From JAXHUH01 sp034211175 (GTDB lineage: Bacteria; Actinomycetota; Acidimicrobiia; Acidimicrobiales; CAIXPF01), in the NCBI GenBank assembly GCA_034211175.1, contig JAXHUH010000268.1, positions 1 through 40,326 on the forward strand: a stretch of 40,326 nt of DNA, read 5' to 3'. Position 1 is the stretch's first letter, and every line of letters begins with the position of its first letter. The notes under the pieces were generated by a model. That model saw only the letters and a program-made list of their open reading frames with translations, had not been told where the DNA came from and did no database searches. The translations under genes were made by a program, and so were the position numbers. Below are positions 27,899-35,928 of the stretch, in pieces.

Positions 27899-29512
27899 GT
27901 GGTCCCCAGCACGATGATGGACTACCCCCTCAGCATTCGGCACCTGTTCGAGTACGGGCGCCGGATCTTCGCCGACAGCGAGGTGCTGACCTACGGCGGC
28001 CCCGGCGACATCCGCCGCGCCACCTACGCCGAGGTCGGCGACCGCGCCGACCGCCTCGCCGCCGCCCTGGCCCGTCTCGGCGTCCGGGAGGGCGACCGGG
28101 TCGGCACGTTCTGCTGGAACAACCAGCACCACCTCGAGGCCTACTTCGCCATCCCGTGCATGGGCGCGGTGCTGCACACGCTGAACATCCGCCTGTTCCC
28201 CGAGCAGCTCGCCTACGTCGTCAACCACGCGCAGGACAAGGTCATCATCGTCGACGCCTCGATCGCGCCCCTGCTCGGCCGGGTGCGCGACCAGCTCGAG
28301 ACCGTCGAGCACATCATCACCGTCGGCGAGGGCGACACCGCCAGCCTCGGCGAGACGCTCGACTACGAGACCCTCCTCGCCGCCGAGGAGCCGGGCTTCG
28401 CCTACCCCGACGTGGACGAGCGCGCCGCCGCGGCCATGTGCTACACGAGCGGCACCACCGGCAACCCCAAGGGCGTGACCTACAGCCACCGCTCGACGTT
28501 CCTGCACTCGTTCGCGGTCAACCAGGCCGCCAACATCGGGTTCACCCAGGACGACCGGTGCCTGGTCATCGTCCCGATGTTCCACGCCAACGCCTGGGGC
28601 ATGCCCTATGCCTGCTGGATCGCCGGCTCCGACTACGTGATGCCCCAGCAGTTCCTCCAGGCCAAGCCGCTCGCCGAGATCATCGAAGCGACCCGGCCGA
28701 CCGTCTCGGGCGCGGTGCCGACGATCCTCAACGACGTGCTCCACAACGCCTCCGACGCCGACCTGTCGTCGCTGCGCATGGTCGTGTGCGGCGGTTCGGC
28801 CGTGCCCCGGTCGCTGATCGAGGCCTACGAGAAGTCCTTCGGCGTGCGCGTCGTCCAGGGCTGGGGCATGACCGAGACCAGCCCGCTGGCCGCGCTCTCC
28901 CACCCGCCCCGCTCCGCACCGCCCGAGGAGGACCTCGACTGGCTCGCCCGCACCGGGCGGGTGCTGCCCGGCGTCGACCTGCGCATCACCGGCAGCGAGG
29001 GCGAGGTGCTCCCGTGGGACGGCGTCGCCCAGGGCGAGATCGAGGTGCGGGGCCCGTGGATCACCGCCTCGTACTACGAGGTGGAGGACCCCGAGAAGTT
29101 CCACGACGGCTGGCTGCGCACCGGCGACGTCGGCACCGTCCTGCCCAACGGGTTCGTGCAGATCTCGGACCGGGCCAAGGACGTCATAAAGTCGGGTGGG
29201 GAGTGGATCAGCTCCGTGGACCTCGAGAACGCGATCATGGGCCACGCCGACGTCGTCGAGGCCGCGGTCATCGGCATCCCCGACGATCGCTGGGACGAGC
29301 GCCCGCTGGCCGCCGTGGTCGTCGCCGAGGGCGCGTCGCTCACCCCCCAGCAGCTGTCCGAGTACCTCCAGGGCAAGGTCGCGAAGTGGTGGATGCCCGA
29401 GCGCTGGACCTTCATCGACGAGGTCCCGAAGACGAGCGTCGGCAAGTTCGACAAGAAGGTGCTGCGCACCGCGTTCGCCAAGGGCGACCTCGAGGTGCAG
29501 CAGGTCGGCTGA
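27899..29512 (+). CDS. Long-chain fatty acyl-CoA ligase
   Basis: Activates fatty acids to acyl-CoA by way of an acyl-AMP. The 537-residue product has the adenylate-forming motifs in order: MCYTSGTTGNPKG (phosphate loop), VQGWGMTETSPLA, GWLRTGDVG and the C-terminal catalytic Lys in PKTSVGKFDKK. STMMD at the start, HHLEAYFAIPCMGAVLHT and KSGGEWISSVDLEN are shared with the Thermus long-chain acyl-CoA synthetase branch. The GTG at 27899 has GGAGG 7 bases upstream. The lipoprotein gene at 29509 overlaps its stop. Chain-length preference cannot be read from sequence. Confidence 0.92.
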   Translation: MVPSTMMDYPLSIRHLFEYGRRIFADSEVLTYGGPGDIRRATYAEVGDRADRLAAALARLGVREGDRVGTFCWNNQHHLEAYFAIPCMGAVLHTLNIRLFPEQLAYVVNHAQDKVIIVDASIAPLLGRVRDQLETVEHIITVGEGDTASLGETLDYETLLAAEEPGFAYPDVDERAAAAMCYTSGTTGNPKGVTYSHRSTFLHSFAVNQAANIGFTQDDRCLVIVPMFHANAWGMPYACWIAGSDYVMPQQFLQAKPLAEIIEATRPTVSGAVPTILNDVLHNASDADLSSLRMVVCGGSAVPRSLIEAYEKSFGVRVVQGWGMTETSPLAALSHPPRSAPPEEDLDWLARTGRVLPGVDLRITGSEGEVLPWDGVAQGEIEVRGPWITASYYEVEDPEKFHDGWLRTGDVGTVLPNGFVQISDRAKDVIKSGGEWISSVDLENAIMGHADVVEAAVIGIPDDRWDERPLAAVVVAEGASLTPQQLSEYLQGKVAKWWMPERWTFIDEVPKTSVGKFDKKVLRTAFAKGDLEVQQVG

Positions 29513-30513
29513 GGGCCGGTCGTGTCCTGCGCCGGATCGTCCCGGCGGTGCTCGTCACCGCCGGGATGGTCCTCGGCGCCTGCAGCCGCGATCGTCTCGA
29601 CGAGCCCGACGCAGCGTTCGGCGCCACCACCACCACGGAAGACCCCTCCGCCGGCGACTCGGAGCGCGTCGGCAGCGAGGAGCTGAGCGACGTCGAACCG
29701 GTGCCCGTGCCGACCACCGAGGCCCCCGAGCCCGGCGGCCCGGCCCCCGAGGCGACGATCCTGACCACGCCGACCACGACCGCGCCGCCCGCCGGGTCGC
29801 GCCTCACCGTCGAGCTCGTCCTCGACGAGGTCCGGGTCGAGGACACGGCCGACCTGTGGCCGGCGCAGCACGACGAGGTGGCGATCGGGGTCATCGCCAC
29901 CGACGCGACCGGCGCGTCGAGGACGAGCGTCGTCGACGTCGGCAAGCTCGAGGCCGGCGAGGAGGTCGAGCCGCAGCTCACCCTCGCCACCTTCGCGACC
30001 GAGGTGCCGTCGGACGCCGAGCAGATCGTCGACGTCCAGCTCATCGCCATCGAGCTCGACAGCGACGGCTTCGACGGTGTCGTCGACGAGCTCGAGCGGG
30101 TCGCCCGATCGCTCACCGGCGGCTCCGACCCGCAGAGCCGGCCCCGACTGTCGTCGGAGTCACTCGACGCCCTCACACGCGACGACGGGCTCCTCGTCAA
30201 CGACCACGACCTGATCGGCGCCTGCTGGGTGCGGGCCGCGCTGGCCCCCGGCGCCGACGAGATGGTCACCTCGGCCGGCGTCACCCGGGGTTGCGTCGCC
30301 GAGGACACCCACCCGAGCGCGCTGCTGTTCTTCAACGGCGAGGGCGGCGCCTGGGGCGCCGAGGTGACGTGGTTGGTGACCGACCGCTCGCCGCTGCCGC
30401 AACCGGCGCCGACCACGGCCCCGCCGACGACGGCCCCGCCGACCACTCGGGCCCCGACCACCACGACCCCGCCCCCGGCGCCGCCGACCACCGCCGACAC
30501 CGGCCGCGCCTGA
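29509..30513 (+). CDS. Thr/Pro-rich lipoprotein with possible CTG start
   Basis: An open frame whose N-terminus makes a good lipoprotein signal (RAGRVLRRIVPAVLVTAGMVLGAC, lipid Cys25) only if translation begins at CTG 29509, which overlaps the acyl-CoA ligase stop as CTGA. The first standard codons, GTG 29548 and ATG 29566, would leave no basic N-region and a very short signal. The mature part has a Thr/Pro spacer, a ~180-residue domain (LTVELVLDEVRVEDTADLWPAQ to WGAEVTWLVTD, with two cysteines, GACWVRAAL and TRGCVAED, perhaps disulphide-linked) and a Thr/Pro tail. The domain is not one I recognise. Coupled to the ligase gene. Confidence 0.72.
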   Translation: MRAGRVLRRIVPAVLVTAGMVLGACSRDRLDEPDAAFGATTTTEDPSAGDSERVGSEELSDVEPVPVPTTEAPEPGGPAPEATILTTPTTTAPPAGSRLTVELVLDEVRVEDTADLWPAQHDEVAIGVIATDATGASRTSVVDVGKLEAGEEVEPQLTLATFATEVPSDAEQIVDVQLIAIELDSDGFDGVVDELERVARSLTGGSDPQSRPRLSSESLDALTRDDGLLVNDHDLIGACWVRAALAPGADEMVTSAGVTRGCVAEDTHPSALLFFNGEGGAWGAEVTWLVTDRSPLPQPAPTTAPPTTAPPTTRAPTTTTPPPAPPTTADTGRA

Positions 30514-30514
30514 C

Positions 30515-30557
30515 CCCGCCCCACCCCGAACCGATCGGGTCGTTCGGGGGTGGCGGG
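30515..30557 (+). terminator. Terminator hairpin after the ligase-lipoprotein unit
   Basis: CCCGCCCCACCCCGAAC (30515-30531) pairs with GTTCGGGGGTGGCGGG (30542-30557) with one bulge and a 10-base loop, beginning right after the stop. Long GC stem, no T-run. Confidence 0.7.
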
Positions 30558-30601
30558 TCGTCGCTCTCGGGCGCTGACCGGCGGGAACGGGCCGGCGCCG
30601 T

Positions 30602-30607
30602 TAGCCT
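30602..30607 (+). promoter_or_regulatory. -10 box of the first HxlR gene
   Basis: TAGCCT ends 9 bases before the ATG at 30617. With no ribosome site in between, the transcript would have almost no leader. Confidence 0.45.
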
Positions 30608-30616
30608 GGTGGCGCC

Positions 30617-31138
30617 ATGCGCCGCAAGAGCTTCGCCGACATGAACTGCTCGGTGGCCCAGGCCCTCGAGGTCGTGGGTGATCCGTGGACGCTCCTGATC
30701 GTGCGCGACGCGCTCTTCGGGGTCCGCCGGTTCGACACCTTCCAGGAGCGGCTCGGCATCCCCCGCAACACGCTGGCCAACCGGCTCGACCTGCTCGTCC
30801 GCCACGGGGTGCTCGAGCGGCGCCAGTACCAGGACCGTCCCGCCCGCCACGAGTACGTGCCGACGGCCAAGGGCCGCGACCTCCAACCGGTGCTGCTCAT
30901 GCTCGTCCGCTGGGGCGACCGGTGGGGCTGCCTCGACGAGGCACCCCTGCGCTTCGTCGACCGCACGACCGGCGAGCCCGTCGAGCCCGAGCTCGTCGAC
31001 AACGTGTCCGGCCGCCCGCTGTCCGAGCTCACGATCCGGCCCGTCGTGCGTGCCTCCGAGCCCGACGCACCGGACGGGCCCGCCGCAACCGGCGAACCCG
31101 AGGATCACCCGGCCCCGACCCCGGACCACGTGGGATAG
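30617..31138 (+). CDS. HxlR-family transcriptional regulator (first)
   Basis: A 173-residue winged-helix regulator. CSVAQALEVVGDPWTLLIVRDALFGVRRFDTFQERLGIPRNTLANRLDLLVRHGVLERR is the standard HxlR DNA-binding domain, with a cysteine (Cys11) near the N-terminus where some HxlR proteins sense electrophiles or oxidation. The C-terminal ~60 residues are an unstructured Pro/Glu-rich tail. The ABC ATPase gene begins 41 bases downstream and may be controlled or co-transcribed with it. Confidence 0.93.
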   Translation: MRRKSFADMNCSVAQALEVVGDPWTLLIVRDALFGVRRFDTFQERLGIPRNTLANRLDLLVRHGVLERRQYQDRPARHEYVPTAKGRDLQPVLLMLVRWGDRWGCLDEAPLRFVDRTTGEPVEPELVDNVSGRPLSELTIRPVVRASEPDAPDGPAATGEPEDHPAPTPDHVG

Positions 31139-31178
31139 TCGCAGAGGTACCGCCGCCAGGGGCCGAGGGGAGGATCCG

Positions 31179-32261
31179 GTGGCAGCGATCACGGTCAACG
31201 GCGTCACGCTCGCCCACGGCGACGACCTCGTTCTCGACCACGTCGACCTCGACGTCCCCGACGGCGAGCTGCTCGGCATCGTCGGCCCGTCGGGCAGCGG
31301 CAAGACCGCCCTCGTCCGCATCATCACCGGGCTCGAACGCCCGACCGCCGGCAGGGTCCTGATCGACGGCCTCCCACCACACCGGATGCGCCGCCGCGAC
31401 CCCGGGATCACCCTCGTCGCCCAGCAAGCGGCCCTCGCCGCCGCGACCGGGCGGGCCTACATCGAGATGACGACCCACCGGTCGCGCCCCGACCACCTCG
31501 CCGAGCAGATGGCGGCGACCTCGACCCACCTGCGGCTCGGCCACCTGCTCGACACCCCGACGAGGAACCTGTCCGCCGGCGAGGCCCAGGTCGTGCGCGT
31601 CGCCCGCGCCTTCCTCGCCCGGCCCGGGCTGCTCGTGCTCGACGAGCCGCTCGCCCACCTCGACCATCCCCTCCGGCTCGCCCTGCGCGCCGACCTCGCC
31701 GCGCTCCACCGCGAGCACCGGGTGACGACGGTCCTGGCCACGGGCGACCACGCCGACGCGATGGCGCTGGCCGACCGCATCGCCGTGATCTCGGGAGGCC
31801 GGGTCCACCAGGTCGGCACCGGGCGGGAGCTGCTCGACCGGCCGATCGACCTCGACGTGGCCGGGCTGATCGGCGACCCCCAGATGAACCTGATCGACGC
31901 CGTCGTCGCCGGCGAGCCGGGTGAGCTGTGGTTCGACGTCGCCAGCTGCCGGGTGCGGGCGTGGTCGCCGGTGTTCGAGCCGTACCGGGGCCTGCCCGTC
32001 GTGCTCGGCATCCGGGCGGACGACGTCACGGCCGCGTCGGGCGGTCGTGGGCTCGACGCGCTCGAGGGTCGGGTCCGCGTGTCGGTGCCGGCGGGCGACC
32101 GCTCGTTGGCGTGGGTCGCGGTCGAGGGCGCCGGCGAGCTCGCCGTCCGGGAGCCCTCCGCCCGCCCACCGGGCACGACGTTGCGCCTGCGCCTGCCGGC
32201 GGACCGACTGCACGTGTTCGACCCGTTGACGGGTCGGGCGTTGCACCATCCCGTGAGGTAG
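31179..32261 (+). CDS. Sugar-type ABC transporter ATPase, degenerate switch region
   Basis: A 360-residue ATPase of the MalK/UgpC type: Walker A GPSGSGKT (residues 36-43), Q-loop (VAQQ), signature LSAGEAQ (131-137, usual LSGGQ changed at two positions), Walker B LLVLDEP (151-157) and a C-terminal TOBE-like region (VLGIRADDV onward). The switch (H-loop) His expected in V-T-H-D is replaced: the protein reads ATGD, with Gly189 at that place. The GTG at 31179 is set by GGGGAGGA. No permease is nearby, so it is an orphan; the sugar operon at 2814-6521 lacks an ATPase, making this a candidate partner. Reduced or altered ATPase activity is inferred from the changed residues. Confidence 0.88.
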   Translation: MAAITVNGVTLAHGDDLVLDHVDLDVPDGELLGIVGPSGSGKTALVRIITGLERPTAGRVLIDGLPPHRMRRRDPGITLVAQQAALAAATGRAYIEMTTHRSRPDHLAEQMAATSTHLRLGHLLDTPTRNLSAGEAQVVRVARAFLARPGLLVLDEPLAHLDHPLRLALRADLAALHREHRVTTVLATGDHADAMALADRIAVISGGRVHQVGTGRELLDRPIDLDVAGLIGDPQMNLIDAVVAGEPGELWFDVASCRVRAWSPVFEPYRGLPVVLGIRADDVTAASGGRGLDALEGRVRVSVPAGDRSLAWVAVEGAGELAVREPSARPPGTTLRLRLPADRLHVFDPLTGRALHHPVR

Positions 32262-32316
32262 TACGACCGCCGCCGCCAGGCGCTGACGCGTCACCAGCCG
32301 TGGGGAGCCTGCCGCC

Positions 32317-34011
32317 GTGGGCTCCAGCGTGGAGCCGGTCGATGCCGATGTGCCGACCGTGAGCACGGCCGGATGGACGCGAGCGGCGCTGCAGGACCTG
32401 GTCCGCGGGCGCATCGTGTACCTCCGAGACGAGCACGGTGCCGCCGTGGCCGTGCCACCGTGGCTGCGAGATGCGGCGGCGGAGATCGGCGAGGCCGGCT
32501 CCCAGGCGGCGGTGGACTCGGTCCACCCCGAGGACCGCACCGCGATCGTGCGCGTCTTCCTCGAGTGCATCAACCAGCCGGGCGAACTGCACACGAGCCA
32601 GGGCCGCATGAACCTCGGGGGTTCCTGGGGCCACTACCGCTGCGCGTGGCTGAACCGGCTCGACGACCCCGACGTCGGCGGGGTGCTCTGCGTGCTGGAG
32701 CTGGTCGACGGACCACCGATCACACCGCCGGAGCTCGGTGACCCCGGTGAGCACGACGCGGTGAACTGGATGATCCTCGCACTCGACGACAACGGTCTCA
32801 TCACGGACGTGAACGGGCGGTCGACCGAGATGCTGGGCTACTCCCGGGAGGAGCTCGTCGGCCGAGCCCCCGTCGAGCTCCTCCACCCCGACTCCGTCGG
32901 TGACTCGATCGGGCTCTGGATCCGCCTCCGCCAGGCGCCTGGCACGACCGCGAGCTCCAGGCGCCGGTGGCTGCGCCGCGACGGCGAGGAGATCTGGCTC
33001 GAGTCCTCCTACCTCGTGCAACCGGCGGCCGACGGCGGCACCAGCGTCCTGGTGGTCGTGTGGGACATCACCCAGCGCCTGGCCGAGGAGCGCGAGCTCG
33101 AGGAGAGCCGCAGCCGGTTCCGCCGTCTGGCCCACGAGAACGAGGCCCTCGCCGCCGACTTCAGGCTCCTGGCCGACGAGCTGCCCGCTGCCGTGTTCCG
33201 CTGCGACGAGGCCGGGAGGGTGTTGTTCCACAACGCACATTGGGGCGACCTCATCACTGGCGGGGACGAGGACCGGCTCCATGACGTCGTGCACCCCGGG
33301 GACCGGGCGGCAATCGACGCCGCGCTCGTCGCTGCCACGAGCGAGGGCCGGGACCGGCACGCGGTCGAGGTCCGCAGCCTCGACGGCTCCCGCGTCTGGC
33401 GGGTCACGCTGCGGTCCGTGTCCGCTGCGACGTCCGACCATCGCAGCGTCGTCGGGTCGATCGACGACCTGACCGACACAGTCGCGCTTCGCGTGCGCGC
33501 CGAGCACGATCCCCTCACCGACCTCCTCAACCGGGCCTCGATCGAGGAACGGCTCGGGGCGGCGATCGCCGAGGACCCGTCCGGGACGTGCGTCCTGTTC
33601 TGCGATCTCGATGGGTTCAAGGGCGTGAACGACCGGCACGGCCACGAGGCGGGCGACCGCGTACTGGTCGAGATCAGCCGGCGCCTTCGTCGGGTGGTCC
33701 GGCCGGAGGACGCCGTCGGGCGCTTCGGCGGTGACGAGTTCGTCCTCGTCTGCCGCAACATCTCCGACGTCGACGCGGTCGCCGCCCGCGTCGACCGCGC
33801 GATCGCCGCGCCGATCAGCTTCGACGGCGGGCACTGGCGGCCCGCGGTCAGCATCGGTGCTGTGCGGCCGGACCCGGGAGAGTCCGTCGCCGACGTCCTG
33901 CGGCGTGCCGACCTCCGGATGTTCGACGAGAAGCGCGCCCGCCACCGATCGGGCGGACACAACCGGGCCCGGTCCGACGCCCGAGGCCGGGTCAGCGGCT
34001 CAGGATCGTGA
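32317..34011 (+). CDS. PAS-PAS-PAS-GGDEF diguanylate cyclase
   Basis: A 564-residue, apparently soluble c-di-GMP synthase. Three PAS-like sensor regions (about residues 20-140, 145-262 and 285-395; for example LDDNGLITDVNGRSTEMLGYSREELVG and CDEAGRVLFHNAHWGDLI), a short coiled-coil (RLAEERELEESRSRFRRL) and the GGDEF domain (about 405-545): DPLTDLLNRASIEERL, LFCDLDGFKGVNDRHGHEAGD and GRFGGDEFVLV. RPED before the motif matches the RxxD inhibitory site. The GTG at 32317 has GGGAG some distance upstream. The last 20 bases overlap the convergent GAP-family gene. Confidence 0.93.
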   Translation: MGSSVEPVDADVPTVSTAGWTRAALQDLVRGRIVYLRDEHGAAVAVPPWLRDAAAEIGEAGSQAAVDSVHPEDRTAIVRVFLECINQPGELHTSQGRMNLGGSWGHYRCAWLNRLDDPDVGGVLCVLELVDGPPITPPELGDPGEHDAVNWMILALDDNGLITDVNGRSTEMLGYSREELVGRAPVELLHPDSVGDSIGLWIRLRQAPGTTASSRRRWLRRDGEEIWLESSYLVQPAADGGTSVLVVVWDITQRLAEERELEESRSRFRRLAHENEALAADFRLLADELPAAVFRCDEAGRVLFHNAHWGDLITGGDEDRLHDVVHPGDRAAIDAALVAATSEGRDRHAVEVRSLDGSRVWRVTLRSVSAATSDHRSVVGSIDDLTDTVALRVRAEHDPLTDLLNRASIEERLGAAIAEDPSGTCVLFCDLDGFKGVNDRHGHEAGDRVLVEISRRLRRVVRPEDAVGRFGGDEFVLVCRNISDVDAVAARVDRAIAAPISFDGGHWRPAVSIGAVRPDPGESVADVLRRADLRMFDEKRARHRSGGHNRARSDARGRVSGSGS

Positions 34012-34657
34012 TGCCGTCGCCGAGGACCTTGGCACCGAGGACCAGGAACAGCACGGCCATCACCGTGGCGTTGTTGGCCATCAGCCACTCCTTCATCGTG
34101 TTCAGCACCGGCGTCATCGCACGCTTCGCCACGAGGTAGCCGACGACCGGCACGATCACGGTGATCGACGCCAGCACCACGAACACCGCGACCGCGACCG
34201 CCTCCTCGCCGGTGTCGAGCCCGACCGCACCGATCGACGCCGCCGCCGCGATCGTCAGGCCCAGGTTCTTCGGGTTGACCGCGGACAGCAGCACGGCCAT
34301 CCCGAACGCCTTCGGCGGGGTGAAGTCGTCGATCGTGGCCATCCAACCGGGCATCGCCGGCTCCTCGCCCTGCCCCGGCCGGCTCCGCCACTGCTTCACC
34401 GCCAGGAACAGGAACAGCAGCCCGACCACGATCTTCACGAACCCGCCGCTGTCGGCATCGCCGTCCGAGCCTTCCAGCCCGATGGCGAGCACGACGACCG
34501 ACACGACGGTCAGACCGAGGAGCCAACCCACGAGGAACGACACGCTGTTCACCGCCGCCGACCGCGAGAACAGCATCAGGATCAGCGCGATGACCGGCAC
34601 CGGACTGATCGCCACACCCACCGCCAGGCCGAGCACCTCGCCGATCGCCTCGCCCAT
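33992..34657 (-). CDS. GAP-family (LysE-like) membrane protein
   Basis: A 221-residue membrane protein with about six helices, matching the GAP/Sap family known from mycobacteria as sulfolipid- and peptidoglycolipid-addressing proteins: LAVGVAISPVPVIALILMLFS, VNSVSFLVGWLLGL, TPPKAFGMAVLLSAVNPKNLGLTIAAA and LVLGAKVLGDGI. The fold is LysE/RhtB-like, so small-molecule or lipid export is likely but unproven. Two close ATGs exist; 34657 has GGAAGG at good spacing. The convergent neighbour overlaps by 20 bases. Confidence 0.85.
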   Translation of the reverse strand: MGEAIGEVLGLAVGVAISPVPVIALILMLFSRSAAVNSVSFLVGWLLGLTVVSVVVLAIGLEGSDGDADSGGFVKIVVGLLFLFLAVKQWRSRPGQGEEPAMPGWMATIDDFTPPKAFGMAVLLSAVNPKNLGLTIAAAASIGAVGLDTGEEAVAVAVFVVLASITVIVPVVGYLVAKRAMTPVLNTMKEWLMANNATVMAVLFLVLGAKVLGDGITILSR

Positions 34658-34807
34658 CCCCATCCCTTCCACCCGTGCGACCTGGTCGATCGACCCGGCC
34701 GCCACACCGGCAACGGCGCCACGTTCACCCGGGCGGACGCACCGGGCGTCACCCGGGCCAGGTGATTCGGAACGGTGGTAGCGACCCGGAGACGCGGTGC
34801 CCTTCGG

Positions 34808-35377
34808 TCACCGGGCGAACTCCCAGCGGGTCGAACGGGGGGCGTGGGCCTCGTCAGTGCCGAGGCCGTACACCGTGACCGGCTCGATGGCGAAGACCAC
34901 GTACGGCGGCGGGCCCGCGGTCGGGGCAGCGAACGGCGCGTGGAGGCCGGCATCGGCGCCGGCCACGTCGACCGGCCAGCCGTACTTGTCGCGGTAGGCC
35001 GCCGCGACCCGATCGAGCCGGTCGCGGTCGTCGACCCGGGCGGCGATGCCCTCGTAGACCAGGTCCATGCCGTCGGCCGACGTCGCGAACGTGCACCTCG
35101 GCTCGGTCAGCAGGAGCTGCGTCTTCCGGGCGGTCGCCGAGGTCGTCGTGCACAGCACCCCGTCGGCCACCACGGCGAACACGGGCCGCACGTGCGGAGC
35201 GTCCCCGCCGGTCACCGTGACGTTCCAGTACAGCTCCGGAGCACTGAGTCGCTCGAGCCCGAGCTCCCACGGGAGCACCGCGTCCGGGTCGCGGGGCTGG
35301 AGTCGGTCGTCGTCCCACTGGCGGACGATGTTGACCGCCCTGACGGGCAGTGGATGGTGGTCGCGTGGATCGGTCAT
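34808..35377 (-). CDS. Pyridoxamine-5'-phosphate-oxidase-like split-barrel protein (FMN or F420)
   Basis: A 189-residue protein of the FMN/F420-binding split-barrel superfamily: YWNVTVTGGDAPHVRPVFAVVADGVLCTTTSATARKTQLL, then PRCTFATSADGMDLVYEGIAARVDD. That order (His-x-Arg-Pro, then R/K-T-x-x-L) is usual for F420-dependent reductases of actinobacteria, though FMN cannot be excluded. It is divergent from an HxlR regulator; the 71-base gap holds a large palindrome, suggesting HxlR controls it, perhaps in response to a reactive compound the enzyme handles. Confidence 0.85.
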   Translation of the reverse strand: MTDPRDHHPLPVRAVNIVRQWDDDRLQPRDPDAVLPWELGLERLSAPELYWNVTVTGGDAPHVRPVFAVVADGVLCTTTSATARKTQLLLTEPRCTFATSADGMDLVYEGIAARVDDRDRLDRVAAAYRDKYGWPVDVAGADAGLHAPFAAPTAGPPPYVVFAIEPVTVYGLGTDEAHAPRSTRWEFAR

Positions 35378-35392
35378 CGGCCTCCCCTTTCG

Positions 35393-35435
35393 AGTTCCCT
35401 CAGGAGACTAACCCACTCGGTCTCTCGAGGGAACT
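35393..35435. promoter_or_regulatory. Extended palindrome in the HxlR/split-barrel divergent promoter
   Basis: Arms 35393-35408 and 35420-35435 match at 14 of 16 positions (AGTTCCCTC and its complement GAGGGAACT at the outer ends, GAGAC/GTCTC inside) around an 11-base centre. It fills the gap between the two genes and overlaps the HxlR -10 (TAACGT, 35435-35440). A dimeric or tetrameric HxlR protein is the natural binder. Confidence 0.7.
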
Positions 35436-35448
35436 AACGTCGCCGCGC

Positions 35449-35904
35449 ATGCAACGCACCGACTTCGGGGCGATGGCCTGCTCGATCGCCCGCACGCTCC
35501 ACGTGGCCGGCGAGCCCTGGTCGCCGCTGATCATGCGGGACGTCTACGTCGGGATCGCACGCTTCGACGACCTGCTGGCCGACCTCGGCATCTCCCGCAA
35601 GGTCCTGACCCAGCGACTCGCCTGGCTCGTCGACCAGCGCATGCTCGAGCGCCGGCGGTACTCGGAGCGGCCACCGCGATCGGAGTACGTCCTCACCGAG
35701 AAGGGCCTCGCGTTCTGCGACGTCCTCATCGTGATGACGGCGTGGGGCGACCGGTGGGCGGCCGGCGACGACGGCCCTCCGGTCCTGCACCGCCACCGGG
35801 CCTGCGGTCAGGTCACCCACGCGCAGCTGTGCTGCGACCGGTGCGGCCGGCCGCTGACCGCGGCCGACATCGACATCGAGCCGGGGCCGGGCGCCCGGAG
35901 CTGA
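35449..35904 (+). CDS. HxlR-family transcriptional regulator (second) with C-terminal zinc-type cysteines
   Basis: A 151-residue HxlR regulator: MACSIARTLHVAGEPWSPLIMRDVYVGIARFDDLLADLGISRKVLTQRLAWLVDQRMLERRRY is the winged-helix domain, with Cys10 near the N-terminus. The C-terminus has HRACGQVTHAQLCCDRCGRPL, whose cysteines could bind zinc, as in several HxlR proteins of this type. The ATG at 35449 lies 8 bases after a -10-like TAACGT, so leaderless translation is likely; longer in-frame starts cross the operator. It probably regulates itself and the divergent split-barrel gene. Confidence 0.93.
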   Translation: MQRTDFGAMACSIARTLHVAGEPWSPLIMRDVYVGIARFDDLLADLGISRKVLTQRLAWLVDQRMLERRRYSERPPRSEYVLTEKGLAFCDVLIVMTAWGDRWAAGDDGPPVLHRHRACGQVTHAQLCCDRCGRPLTAADIDIEPGPGARS

Positions 35905-35928
35905 CACCCCGACGCCGCGGTCTCGCTC

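Noticed and set aside
27556..29508. Plus-strand frame of about 650 codons upstream of the lipoprotein, in the same frame
   Set aside because: It overlaps the acyl-CoA ligase in another frame with Arg/Pro-rich shadow composition; only the part from 29509 is protein-like.
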